This document shows, in pieces, positions 7,015 to 14,914 of a stretch of 64,000 nucleotides of DNA. The notes under the pieces are model-generated. The model was given only the letters and a program-made list of their open reading frames with translations. It was not told the origin of the DNA and ran no database searches. Both the position numbers and the translations under genes were made by a program. Each line of letters starts with the position of its first letter. Position 1 is the first letter of the stretch. The stretch covers positions 14,156-78,155 of the forward strand of contig JAJZLU010000040.1 in assembly GCA_021850545.1 (NCBI GenBank), in the 5' to 3' direction. This DNA comes from Thermoplasmata archaeon (lineage in GTDB: Archaea > Thermoplasmatota > Thermoplasmata > Thermoplasmatales > Thermoplasmataceae).

Positions 7015-7917
7015 ATGCCTAGCCTAAAAACGACAATAACCGGAATAGGGCTTCAGAACCCTCTGATGCTTGCCTCCGGCATACTGGACGAGAATGGATA
7101 TACCATGAAAAACATTCTCGAATGTGGCGCAGCTGCAGTTGTAACAAAATCCATTGGCAGAGAGGAAAGGACTGGCTACCGTCCCCCAATAGTGGCTGAG
7201 GTTCCCGATGGACTTCTAAACGCAGTTGGACTTTCGAATCCCGGGATTGATAATTTTGGCAATGAGGTGGGGATAGCACTGCAGGCAGGCAAACCGGTCA
7301 TAGGAAGCATTTTCGGTGGCACAGCTGATGACTTTCTCTATGTTGGCAAAAAGATGGAGGAATACGGGGCAAACGCCCTTGAACTCAACCTCTCATGCCC
7401 ACATGTGCTCGGTGTGGGTTCTGAAGTAGGATCAGATCCTGAACTCGTTGAAGAGATCATTGGGGAACTGAAGAATAAAATCGAGATTCCCGTCTGGGCC
7501 AAGTTGAGCCCCAATGTCACAAACATCTTAGAAATTGCCAATGCTGCAAGCAAGGCAGATGCATTTGTAGTCATAAACACAGTCAGGGGAATGGCCATTG
7601 ATATATACGCAAGGCGCCCTGTACTGTCCAACGCATATGGCGGATTATCGGGCCGTGCAATCAAGAATGTGGGAATCAGATACGTCTACCAGCTTTACAA
7701 GGAAACAGGCAAGCCCATAATTGGCGTTGGAGGAATCGAGGCGTATGAGGATGCAATTGAATACCTCATGGCGGGGGCTTCTGCCCTCGAGATCGGAACG
7801 GGGGTCTATTCAAAGGGTAAAGGCATCTTTTCAGAGATCAATAGCGGCATTTCCTCATTCATGGAGTCAGAGGGGATCGCCAGCATTAAAGAGTTGGTAG
7901 GAGCGGCAGTCCAGTGA
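7015..7917 (+). CDS. pyrD: dihydroorotate dehydrogenase, catalytic subunit (type 1B)
   Basis: This flavoenzyme oxidises dihydroorotate to orotate in pyrimidine synthesis. The 300-residue TIM-barrel product has the N-terminal NPLMLASGILDENG motif, the catalytic-loop NLSCPHV (Cys128 in the active-base position of class 1 enzymes), KLSPNVTNI, the FMN-phosphate motif IIGVGGIE, and a terminal GTGVYSKG. The cysteine, rather than serine, marks class 1. Class 1B enzymes pass electrons to a PyrK partner, and pyrK follows here with a 4-nt overlap, so the two form a translationally coupled heteromer. Length is normal for the family. Confidence 0.95.
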   Translation: MPSLKTTITGIGLQNPLMLASGILDENGYTMKNILECGAAAVVTKSIGREERTGYRPPIVAEVPDGLLNAVGLSNPGIDNFGNEVGIALQAGKPVIGSIFGGTADDFLYVGKKMEEYGANALELNLSCPHVLGVGSEVGSDPELVEEIIGELKNKIEIPVWAKLSPNVTNILEIANAASKADAFVVINTVRGMAIDIYARRPVLSNAYGGLSGRAIKNVGIRYVYQLYKETGKPIIGVGGIEAYEDAIEYLMAGASALEIGTGVYSKGKGIFSEINSGISSFMESEGIASIKELVGAAVQ

Positions 7918-8657
7918 TTCATTCAGTGATTGAACGGGTAGACAGGGAAACCCCAACTACTGTCACAATTCTCTTCCCATGGGAAAAGGAAGTGCGCCCG
8001 GGGCAGTTCATAATGGTCTGGATTCCAGGCGTTGGCGAGATTCCAATATCACTTTCCTTCACTGGCCATACAAAAGGAATAACAGTGAAGAGTTACGGCC
8101 CAACTAGCACTGCGATCACGAAGCTTAGGGCTGGAGAGAAAATATTCTTCAGGGGGCCTTATGGAAATACTTTCAGGAAGCACGATGGGAAGGCCCTGAT
8201 AGTTGGCGGCGGCTCCGGAATGGCTGGCCTATTGCCGCTAATAACGCCTGAATCGCATGGTCTGGTTTCAGCTAGGACAAAGGCAGAACTGCTCTTTGCG
8301 GACAGGTTTTCTCCCGAGAAGCTCACCACTGTAACCGACGATGGCAGCAGTGGGATAAAAGGATTTGCTGTGGAAGGGCTTAAGAGCATGGACCTTGGAG
8401 AATTTTCCATGATGTATGTCTGTGGCCCGGAACTGATGCTTAAGTCTGTGCTGGATTACATTTCAGGCGATGGCATAGACGCTGATTTCTCTCTGGAGAG
8501 ACACATGAAATGTGGCATTGGGGTTTGTGATTCATGTTCAATAGATGGGTTGCAGCTCTGCACGCAGGGCCCCGTATTCACGAAATCTGCCCTGCTAAAT
8601 TCCAGGGAATTCGGCAGGGAGAGGCTCAGCGTGAGCGGCTTGAGGGTCAAACTTTAG
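7914..8657 (+). CDS. pyrK: dihydroorotate dehydrogenase electron-transfer subunit
   Basis: The 247-residue product is a ferredoxin-reductase-fold protein with an FAD-binding beta barrel (RPGQFIMVWIPG...PISLSF), a nucleotide-binding half (ALIVGGGSGMAGLLPL, YVCGPELMLKSV) and a C-terminal [2Fe-2S] cluster motif (MKCGIGVCDSCSIDGLQLC). It moves electrons from PyrD's FMN to an acceptor such as NAD. The GTG start overlaps the pyrD stop (GTGA), which argues for coupled translation. The product is full length with all four cluster cysteines. Confidence 0.93.
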   Translation: MIHSVIERVDRETPTTVTILFPWEKEVRPGQFIMVWIPGVGEIPISLSFTGHTKGITVKSYGPTSTAITKLRAGEKIFFRGPYGNTFRKHDGKALIVGGGSGMAGLLPLITPESHGLVSARTKAELLFADRFSPEKLTTVTDDGSSGIKGFAVEGLKSMDLGEFSMMYVCGPELMLKSVLDYISGDGIDADFSLERHMKCGIGVCDSCSIDGLQLCTQGPVFTKSALLNSREFGRERLSVSGLRVKL

Positions 8658-8700
8658 CTTAATGCCAAGATCCTGACCATGCAATGGGTACAAGAAATAA

Positions 8701-8710
8701 CTATTAAGTA
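8701..8710 (+). promoter_or_regulatory. TATA box of the P-loop/TPR ATPase gene
   Basis: CTATTAAGTA is centred about 29 nt before ATG 8734. This supports ATG 8734 over TTG 8725 as the start and implies a leaderless transcript. Confidence 0.5.
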
Positions 8711-8733
8711 CTCTAATCAATACTTTGTGGCAG

Positions 8734-11301
8734 ATGCAGAAGCTTTTCAATTACAGGGGCGCACACCAGTACTTTCTGGACATGCTTGCCAACGGCCAGC
8801 TTATGGGGCGCTCCTTCGTATTCCTGGGCAAAGAGGGCACTGGAAAAACGCAGATCCTCAATGAAATAGAGGTAAATGCAAAGGCCCAGGGCTTCAGAGT
8901 CTACAGGACACGGTCCTACGCTTCCAGTGAAGCCCTCATGTACCAGGCTTACAATGAACTGCTAAACCAGCTGCACAAACAGTTCAACGAAAGGTCCCTT
9001 CCTCAGATTGTAGAGGAATTTTCCACGCTAAATGAGGAAGTTGCATCACGAACTTTCTTCATTATAGATAACCTTGAAAACATGCTCCAGCATTCACGGG
9101 AACTTTTCATTTACATATCCAGGCTCGCCCCGAAGCTGGGGTTTTCAATTTTCGGAACTATAACTGAAGACAATGTAGAGGATGGCAGCTCAATTGTGAG
9201 ATTCCTGAATCTAGTGGGCGCTGAACCGGATATCCAGATAATCAATTATGAGAGGACCAACCTGGAGGACACAAGGGCCCTGCTCAAGAATATGAAGTAT
9301 AATCTGCCATCCAGCTTCATACAGGAACTTTTCCGACTGACAAACGGGAATATACGTTCCCTTGTATACACCCTGAAATACTATGAGGAACAGGGAATAA
9401 TAAATTCCAGCGGAGAACTTGAGGAAGTAACCTACAGGTATTTTCCAATCCCGCCAAGTTCAGAGATCCGGTTCGACAAAGCAATCAGGGACCTGAGCGA
9501 CGGAGAAAGGAAAGTAGTTGAGATCGTGGCACTCATTCCGGAAGAAATGTCCCCAACTTTCATATCTACACTTGCCCAGCTTGAGGTCAGCCAAGTTCTG
9601 GACGCACTTGAAAAGCTCCGGGACATCGGCCTTGTTACAGAGCGAGCTGCAAATTACAGCATGGTAAACAACCGTGTTTCAGACATCATAATGAACTCCG
9701 TCTATTCAAATGGCGGATACATCATCAGCGAAACTTTCCTAAAGCAGCCTGGATTTTCAAATCTGCCGTTCATTACCAAACTAAAGGTCTTCGAATTGAG
9801 GAAGGACCCCCAACGCATAGAGGAACTGGTCAACGGGAACTGGAGGAAATTCATAGACAAGTTGAGCTATGTCGGTTTTCCCCAGGATCTGTTCATGAAC
9901 CTTTCTAAGTTTGTATCCGGCAAGGAGGCAAAGGCTCACCTCGCAATCCTGTCCGCACAGTCGTACTTCAACCTTGGGAGGCTTGAGGACGCCATTGAAA
10001 TTTACAATGACCCAGACCTTCTTGCAGTTGAACCTGTCTTCACAAAGCTCAGTGCAGCGAAGCTGGCGCAGAGGACTGACCGTTACCAGGATGCTATTGA
10101 CATGTGCATGGACCTGCTCAGGGAAGAGCCACTGGAGCCTTATGACCGGGCTTCCGCATGGCTAACAATCGCAACTGGGCACTCTTTCCTTAACAACATT
10201 GAGGAAGGGGAAAAGGCGGCAGAAGAAACCATCAAGATAGCAAAGGAAAATAACATTTCAGAGCTCATTGCAGACGGATATGGGACTCTCGGCACTCTAA
10301 AGATCAAGAAATTTGACCTTAAGGGGGCTCTCAAGGAATACGAGGAAGCCCTGAAGCTATGCCAGGAATTCAAGTTCTACGATAGGGAGCTTCTCATGCT
10401 CAATAATATTGCCATCATTTACAGCTACTGGGGAGACTTTGAGCAATCAGCCAAGATGCTCACAGAAATCATCGAGAAATCATACATTTCAGGAGAACTG
10501 GTTTCAAGGGCATATGCAACTTACAACCTTTGCGAAATCTATTACAACATTGGCAGGAAGGAGGACTTCATGTCACACTTCCCCGGAGCCGCAGGCCTTG
10601 TGAGGATGCTTGGGGACAGCAATCTTTCTTACCCATTCTTCAGGTTTGCAACCATGGCTTCATTCGACATGATGAGTTATCCCAGTGGCGTCAAGTACGC
10701 AGAAGAGCTCCTCAAGATTTCAAAGTCCATAGGCAACAAAGCTAAGGAGAAACTGGCCAGAGGCTTGTATATAATTGTGCAGCCTACCCTGAATGAAGCG
10801 ATCAAGAAGGAGCTTGAATCCATAATGGATTTGGAAATAACGGAAGCGGATGACTTTCTCCCCACCTGGTATCTCCTTTCTGGCATACACCACAGCCTGA
10901 AAGCAGACATTGAAGGGGCTCATGCTGCTTTTGAAAGGCTCGTGAAAACTGCGGATTCCCTTGGTGACTCCATGGGATTTGCAATAGCACGCCTGGGGCA
11001 GGCTATCGAGCACCTCATTAAGGGAGACAAGGAAAAACTCCTTGAAGTTGTTGGAAACGGGTATACAATAGGCAAGGATACTGTGATTTACCAGAATATT
11101 ACCCAGATGTTCATGAAATATTGCAGTGATGAACTATCCAAGGAGGACAGGGAGAGCATGCCAGAGTCAACCATACATTTAGCGGTGATGGTCCTCATGG
11201 GACTGATGCCAGCTGGAATTGAGATGGAAGATGGCATGGACCGTTACTCATACTTTATTAAATGCAAGGAGATCATAGGCAAGAGGGTACCTTCTCTATG
11301 A
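8734..11301 (+). CDS. large P-loop ATPase with TPR-like helical repeats (STAND-like)
   Basis: The 855-residue product begins with an ORC/STAND-like ATPase module: Walker A LGKEGTGKTQ (residues 31-40), Walker B FFIIDN (about 108-113), then a helical lid and a winged-helix-like region around 250-320. From about residue 390 to the end it is almost all alpha-helical repeats resembling TPRs (pairs such as SYFNLGRLEDAIEIY and GTLKIKKFDLKGALKEYEEA). This architecture is used in signalling and regulatory ATPases that change state on binding a partner. The actual role here is unknown. No effector domain is visible. The stop overlaps the start of a small Cys-rich gene by 4 nt. Confidence 0.7.
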   Translation: MQKLFNYRGAHQYFLDMLANGQLMGRSFVFLGKEGTGKTQILNEIEVNAKAQGFRVYRTRSYASSEALMYQAYNELLNQLHKQFNERSLPQIVEEFSTLNEEVASRTFFIIDNLENMLQHSRELFIYISRLAPKLGFSIFGTITEDNVEDGSSIVRFLNLVGAEPDIQIINYERTNLEDTRALLKNMKYNLPSSFIQELFRLTNGNIRSLVYTLKYYEEQGIINSSGELEEVTYRYFPIPPSSEIRFDKAIRDLSDGERKVVEIVALIPEEMSPTFISTLAQLEVSQVLDALEKLRDIGLVTERAANYSMVNNRVSDIIMNSVYSNGGYIISETFLKQPGFSNLPFITKLKVFELRKDPQRIEELVNGNWRKFIDKLSYVGFPQDLFMNLSKFVSGKEAKAHLAILSAQSYFNLGRLEDAIEIYNDPDLLAVEPVFTKLSAAKLAQRTDRYQDAIDMCMDLLREEPLEPYDRASAWLTIATGHSFLNNIEEGEKAAEETIKIAKENNISELIADGYGTLGTLKIKKFDLKGALKEYEEALKLCQEFKFYDRELLMLNNIAIIYSYWGDFEQSAKMLTEIIEKSYISGELVSRAYATYNLCEIYYNIGRKEDFMSHFPGAAGLVRMLGDSNLSYPFFRFATMASFDMMSYPSGVKYAEELLKISKSIGNKAKEKLARGLYIIVQPTLNEAIKKELESIMDLEITEADDFLPTWYLLSGIHHSLKADIEGAHAAFERLVKTADSLGDSMGFAIARLGQAIEHLIKGDKEKLLEVVGNGYTIGKDTVIYQNITQMFMKYCSDELSKEDRESMPESTIHLAVMVLMGLMPAGIEMEDGMDRYSYFIKCKEIIGKRVPSL

Positions 11302-11528
11302 CTTCAGGCTCATTGCAGGCGCAGTGCATGTTCTATGAGGATGCCAGGTGCTATTTTCATGCAGGTTTTCCCACGGAATGCACACTCTGCTTCAACTTCT
11401 CGTCACCATACAAGGTTGTGGAAAAAGGCAAAGTAAAGGCAGTTTACACCCTGATGGACGTAATAAAATCAAGGAAAGACAATGAGCTATTCTTCCCCAG
11501 GAAAGAAGGATTCCAGAAAACACTTTAA
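11298..11528 (+). CDS. small cysteine-rich protein, possible zinc or Fe-S binding
   Basis: ATG 11298 overlaps the stop of the ATPase gene (ATGA), giving a 76-residue product. Four cysteines are clustered in the first third (AQCMFYEDARC and TECTLC, spacing C-x7-C-x9-C-x2-C), suggesting a metal site. The remainder is basic and has a KVKAVYTLMDVI segment. I recognise no family. The overlap argues for coupled translation and a physical or functional tie to the ATPase. The ORF track extends upstream to 11262, but the overlap start is more natural. Confidence 0.6.
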   Translation: MTSGSLQAQCMFYEDARCYFHAGFPTECTLCFNFSSPYKVVEKGKVKAVYTLMDVIKSRKDNELFFPRKEGFQKTL

Positions 11529-11571
11529 TCATATGGGGGTGTATTTTAATATTCCAATACCATTTCAAGTG

Positions 11572-11645
11572 GGGCCCGTGGGGTAGCTAGGATATCCTTA
11601 TGGCCTTCGAAGCCGGAGACCTGGGTTCGAATCCCAGCGGGCCCG
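11572..11645 (+). tRNA. tRNA-Arg (anticodon TCG)
   Basis: The acceptor stem GGGCCCG/CGGGCCC is identical to that of tRNA-Arg(TCT). The anticodon loop is CTTCGAA (anticodon TCG, codon CGA), and the T-arm is CTGGG-TTCGAAT-CCCAG. The D-stem GGGT/ATCC includes a G-U pair, and the outermost anticodon pair is mismatched. There is no intron. No integrase or repeated 3' end was found downstream, unlike at the other Arg tRNA. Confidence 0.93.
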
Positions 11646-11873
11646 TCCCAGAAATGGGTAATTTCTCTTTAAAAATGAGGAATAAATTGCCCATATTTTT
11701 GAAAGCAAGGCCCATTCTTTCTGGCAGGCAGTCTGGGCTATTTCAATTTATGTGCCATGTTCCTCGAAGTTTAGATTTTACTCCGGATTTTCTTGATCAC
11801 TGCGAATAATTATATGGGTGCCCCAGAAAAAATTGAATTCCCTTTAAATTCCTAATTACAGAAGGATGCCACT

Positions 11874-13136
11874 TTAAGTAGATTCTTTGCTGGAAAAATG
11901 CTCTGCCACATATTTTCCCGATGGGATGAGAAGCGAAGAAACAACTGTTCCAACTGACAGTATCAGAAGGAGGTACCAGATTAGCCTGAAATCTATTGTA
12001 AAGACATATGCAAATGGTATGCCGATCAAGATGAACGTAATTCCCACAAGGGTCCTCTGTATTGCGGCAAACATCCCCCTGTTTTCCTTCCCGATGATCT
12101 TCAGTTCGTAAGTCATTCCTCCAGCGACAAATATTGGGCCAGGGGCGGAGAATCCAAGGGAAAGGTAGAACAGGTAAGGCTGGGAAAAGTAAAATGCACC
12201 TGCAAGGAATGAATACATCCCAAGGTCCAGAAGTGAAAGGAGGACAACATATGCCTTGCCCATTGATGGGTGGGAATCAACAAATTTCTCCCCATAGAGG
12301 CCAAAGGGAACTGAAAGTGCAAACCCTATTCCAAGTGCTATTATGGCGAAAATCGGCGTTACATCGATTTTCTGGCCGCTAATAATGAAGAAATAGGATA
12401 CAACGTAAACGCCAATGGCCATGAATATTTTTGTAAGAAGAATAGGCGCCACAAATCGCTTTCTTGAGGAGAGGGCCCTAGCGCTCTCCATGAAACCGGG
12501 TCGTTTTGTCTTCCTCTCTGCCTCAACCATCATTTTCCTGTTTTCCGGAAACAGGATGAAGAAGGCTGCTAATGTGGCAAAAAGCAACGTTACTCCTGAA
12601 ATGAGGTAAATTATGCGGAAGGTTGAGAATACGACCGCGGCTGCAACAGTGAACATTGCAATTGCCCCGCCGAGCATTTCCATGAGAATTATCCTAGAAT
12701 AGTGCTTTCCCACTATGGAAAGCCTTACTGCTTTGCCTATGAATGAAGAAAGCGATGTTTTGAAGGTGTTCTGCGACACTAGCACAATTCCGATTCCTGC
12801 GGCCATCAGGATCCCTGAATAGAGCAACATGCCCAGGGAGTCAATGAACAGGAATATGATCATTATTCCATATACCGTTGCACCGAGTATCATCAGGCCG
12901 TATGCCTTCCCCCGGTCAATGAGCCTGCCCTGCGGGATCAGAATGAAAAGGAGGATTACCTGCCCTATGCTTGTTCCGAGGCCTCCGTATATAATGGAAA
13001 TGTTACTCCTTTCAAGGAGATAGAAAATGGTGTACCCGAAAACATTCATTGTCAGCGCAAAAAGAAAATTCAGGACCGAGAGGGATGATATGAACGGGCT
13101 TATTTTTTCTGATTTTTCCCCTTCGGAACTCAACAA
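11874..13136 (-). CDS. MFS transporter
   Basis: The 420-residue hydrophobic protein has about 12 predicted helices. A basic loop after helix 2-3 (PQGRLIDRGKAYGL, the family's motif-A position) and a long charged central loop (ENRKMMVEAERKTKRPG, about residues 200-220) split it into two six-helix halves, as in the major facilitator superfamily. The substrate cannot be read from sequence. The start is TTG 13136 (or the adjacent TTG 13133); a TATA box 25 nt upstream supports it. It is a single-gene unit converging toward tRNA-Arg(TCG). Confidence 0.75.
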   Translation of the reverse strand: MLSSEGEKSEKISPFISSLSVLNFLFALTMNVFGYTIFYLLERSNISIIYGGLGTSIGQVILLFILIPQGRLIDRGKAYGLMILGATVYGIMIIFLFIDSLGMLLYSGILMAAGIGIVLVSQNTFKTSLSSFIGKAVRLSIVGKHYSRIILMEMLGGAIAMFTVAAAVVFSTFRIIYLISGVTLLFATLAAFFILFPENRKMMVEAERKTKRPGFMESARALSSRKRFVAPILLTKIFMAIGVYVVSYFFIISGQKIDVTPIFAIIALGIGFALSVPFGLYGEKFVDSHPSMGKAYVVLLSLLDLGMYSFLAGAFYFSQPYLFYLSLGFSAPGPIFVAGGMTYELKIIGKENRGMFAAIQRTLVGITFILIGIPFAYVFTIDFRLIWYLLLILSVGTVVSSLLIPSGKYVAEHFSSKEST

Positions 13137-13156
13137 TTAACTTTTACTGATTTTTA

Positions 13157-13165
13157 CTATAAAAG
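13157..13165 (-). promoter_or_regulatory. TATA box deciding a leaderless TTG start
   Basis: CTTTTATAG on the minus strand is centred about 25 nt upstream of TTG 13136 of the MFS gene. No ATG or GTG lies at a suitable position, so a leaderless TTG start is the simplest reading. Confidence 0.5.
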
Positions 13166-13188
13166 TCTTGGGATTCTTTAGGTTCGAA

Positions 13189-13683
13189 TCATATATAGGG
13201 CAAAAGATTTTCTGGAAAATCCGAGACGTTGACATATGCGTCACCACTCAATTCAGGGCCTACATTGTAACATTTCCTGAAGTTTACATTCACCTGCCTG
13301 TCTGATATGATATACTTCCCCCCATTGTTCAGGAAGAAACCAAGATTCTCGCTCCTGTAGGGAAGAATTATATTCTCTGAAACCTCCAGCATCCTCTTCA
13401 ATGTTTCAGGGGCTTCATCAGGGCTTAGCACAACGCTGTAAGCCCCGGAGATAAGGGAATCCATGAGGTCTTCGATTCTGTTGGGGAAATTTACCACAAT
13501 AAGTTCGAAGAACTTTGCTACCCTATCGTATAGCTTGAAGTTGAACTTGCCCCGAAAGATGGCGTCATAGTCGCAGATCATGATTTCCTCACCCTCCATT
13601 TCCTCAAGGCCAATTCCGGGAGGGATTCCAGAAAGTTCGCTCCCTTGAATTGTTAAGCATTTGATTGACAACTGCATGGTCAT
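13189..13683 (-). CDS. HisA-related protein (shortened TIM-barrel-like)
   Basis: The 164-residue product resembles archaeal proteins distantly related to HisA (ProFAR isomerase; COG1411-like). It has a strand with ICDYDAIFRGKFNFKLY, a following EL IVVNFPNRIEDLMDSLISGAYSVVL unit and a later SENIILPY strand. That is roughly half the length of a complete barrel, so it is reduced or a half-barrel form. I do not see HisA catalytic aspartates clearly placed, so histidine biosynthesis is not implied. Starts at 13683 or 13677 are both possible; the former abuts the upstream ATG on the plus strand. Confidence 0.45.
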   Translation of the reverse strand: MTMQLSIKCLTIQGSELSGIPPGIGLEEMEGEEIMICDYDAIFRGKFNFKLYDRVAKFFELIVVNFPNRIEDLMDSLISGAYSVVLSPDEAPETLKRMLEVSENIILPYRSENLGFFLNNGGKYIISDRQVNVNFRKCYNVGPELSGDAYVNVSDFPENLLPYI

Positions 13684-13782
13684 ATGGAGAGGATAAAAAC
13701 ACTTTTCCCGGGAAACCTGTTCAGGGGGTCAAGCCGGCATCCCGTTCCAAGTAAAGTGAAATACAAAGCCCACGTGCCAAAA

Positions 13783-13790
13783 CTTATTAA
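13783..13790 (+). promoter_or_regulatory. TATA box upstream of the large pilin-like gene
   Basis: CTTATTAA is centred about 29 nt before GTG 13816. It supports that start and lets the divergent HisA-like gene keep its own promoter space. Confidence 0.45.
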
Positions 13791-13815
13791 GACATCCAGT
13801 TCATACCAAACAAGA

Positions 13816-14799
13816 GTGAAAAGAGGCAGGTTTTACAGCATTCCGTATAAAAAGGAAGACAAGGCGGTAGCGGAAGTTATAGGCGCTATTCTCCTATTTG
13901 CTGTCCTCATAACACTTTTCACCAGTTTCATGGTATGGTATATCCCTGCACAGGAAACTGCCAATGAAACGCATTACGAGACCCTGAATAAGGCAGCACT
14001 GGGAAGCCTGGTCTCTGATTTGCATTCACCATCAATAGCTGCCGGTTCAATTCTGAGTGCAACTGTTCCACTTGGGATCTCTGGTGTTTCTATATTCTCC
14101 CAGGCCAGTGACACACAGCTCTCCATACTGCCATCTAGTGCAGCCTTTAACGCGTCCATCACAGCGAGCCTACTGCTTAACCTCACCGGCACAGGAGGCA
14201 CGCACACTTCAAACTACGTCAATCTGTCCTACAGGATAGCCGGAGTCATGCTTTCAAATGGCAATACACAGTATATCACAGCAATAAATTACCTGGTGGA
14301 AGACGGCTCCCTATTCCAGTTATACGGGAACAACCAGCCGGCTGACAATCTCGGCCCGCTTCCTTTAGGCATTACAGGAGGGTCTTCAGGGCACTCCATT
14401 AGCTTGTCGGCCATGGGACTAACAGGTTCCTCTGAAATATTCTCCTCTACTGGCTCACAGGTTGTGAACCTACTGGCAAACACCAGTATTGTTGATTATT
14501 TCACAAACGGAACATCAGTTACATCCTCCGGTGCAGTATACACGGTAAATAACATGTCGCTGCACTCGCTGAACTATACGTTCAATGGCACTTTAGCCAA
14601 GACATGGGATTATGCATTCTTTTCCCAGTACAACAACAGCAGGGCCCCTTACGCCACTGCGGTGGCACTTCCAGGCTGGAGTTTTGCTGGAAGCCCATTT
14701 GTTGCATCTGCATCCAACACATCTTTCTCAGTAACCTTCAGCGGCAATCTTCTGTTAAACTCATTCAGCAGCCAGTATCTTCTTTTTCAGGGTGATTAA
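13816..14799 (+). CDS. large archaeal pilin-like secreted protein
   Basis: From GTG 13816 the product is 327 residues. A short basic leader (MKRGRFYSIPYKKEDKA) precedes the pilin-type helix EVIGAILLFAVLITLFTSFMVWY, the class III signal arrangement. A long Ser/Thr/Asn-rich ectodomain with many N-x-S/T sequons follows, as in glycosylated archaeal surface proteins. The ORF track's ATG 13684 would add 44 basic residues before the leader and is less likely given the TATA at 13783. It may be a minor pilin or pilus-linked surface protein. Its expected exporter is a TadA/FlaI-type system such as that at 35510-40179. Confidence 0.65.
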   Translation: MKRGRFYSIPYKKEDKAVAEVIGAILLFAVLITLFTSFMVWYIPAQETANETHYETLNKAALGSLVSDLHSPSIAAGSILSATVPLGISGVSIFSQASDTQLSILPSSAAFNASITASLLLNLTGTGGTHTSNYVNLSYRIAGVMLSNGNTQYITAINYLVEDGSLFQLYGNNQPADNLGPLPLGITGGSSGHSISLSAMGLTGSSEIFSSTGSQVVNLLANTSIVDYFTNGTSVTSSGAVYTVNNMSLHSLNYTFNGTLAKTWDYAFFSQYNNSRAPYATAVALPGWSFAGSPFVASASNTSFSVTFSGNLLLNSFSSQYLLFQGD

Positions 14800-14914
14800 A
14801 TCTCGTTGCTTTGAATTTTTCTTTCTTGGAAGTCATTATAGATGTACATTTCCTTTAGGGAGTTTTAACTCCGAAAACAATATAATTGAATTCTGGCATA
14901 CTCATTAGATAATA

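Noticed and set aside
11572-11645. tRNA-Arg(TCG) as the source of the repeat at 4629
   Set aside because: Its 3' end (TTCGAATCCCAGCGGG) differs at more positions than tRNA-Arg(TCT), and no integrase relic or second repeat lies nearby.
11600-11809. 69-residue ORF spanning the tRNA-Arg(TCG)
   Set aside because: It covers most of a tRNA gene and continues into AT-rich intergenic sequence; chance frame.
13180-13200. GGTTCGAATC as a tRNA T-arm
   Set aside because: There is no matching acceptor, D-arm or anticodon arm around it, and it lies at the end of the HisA-like coding sequence.
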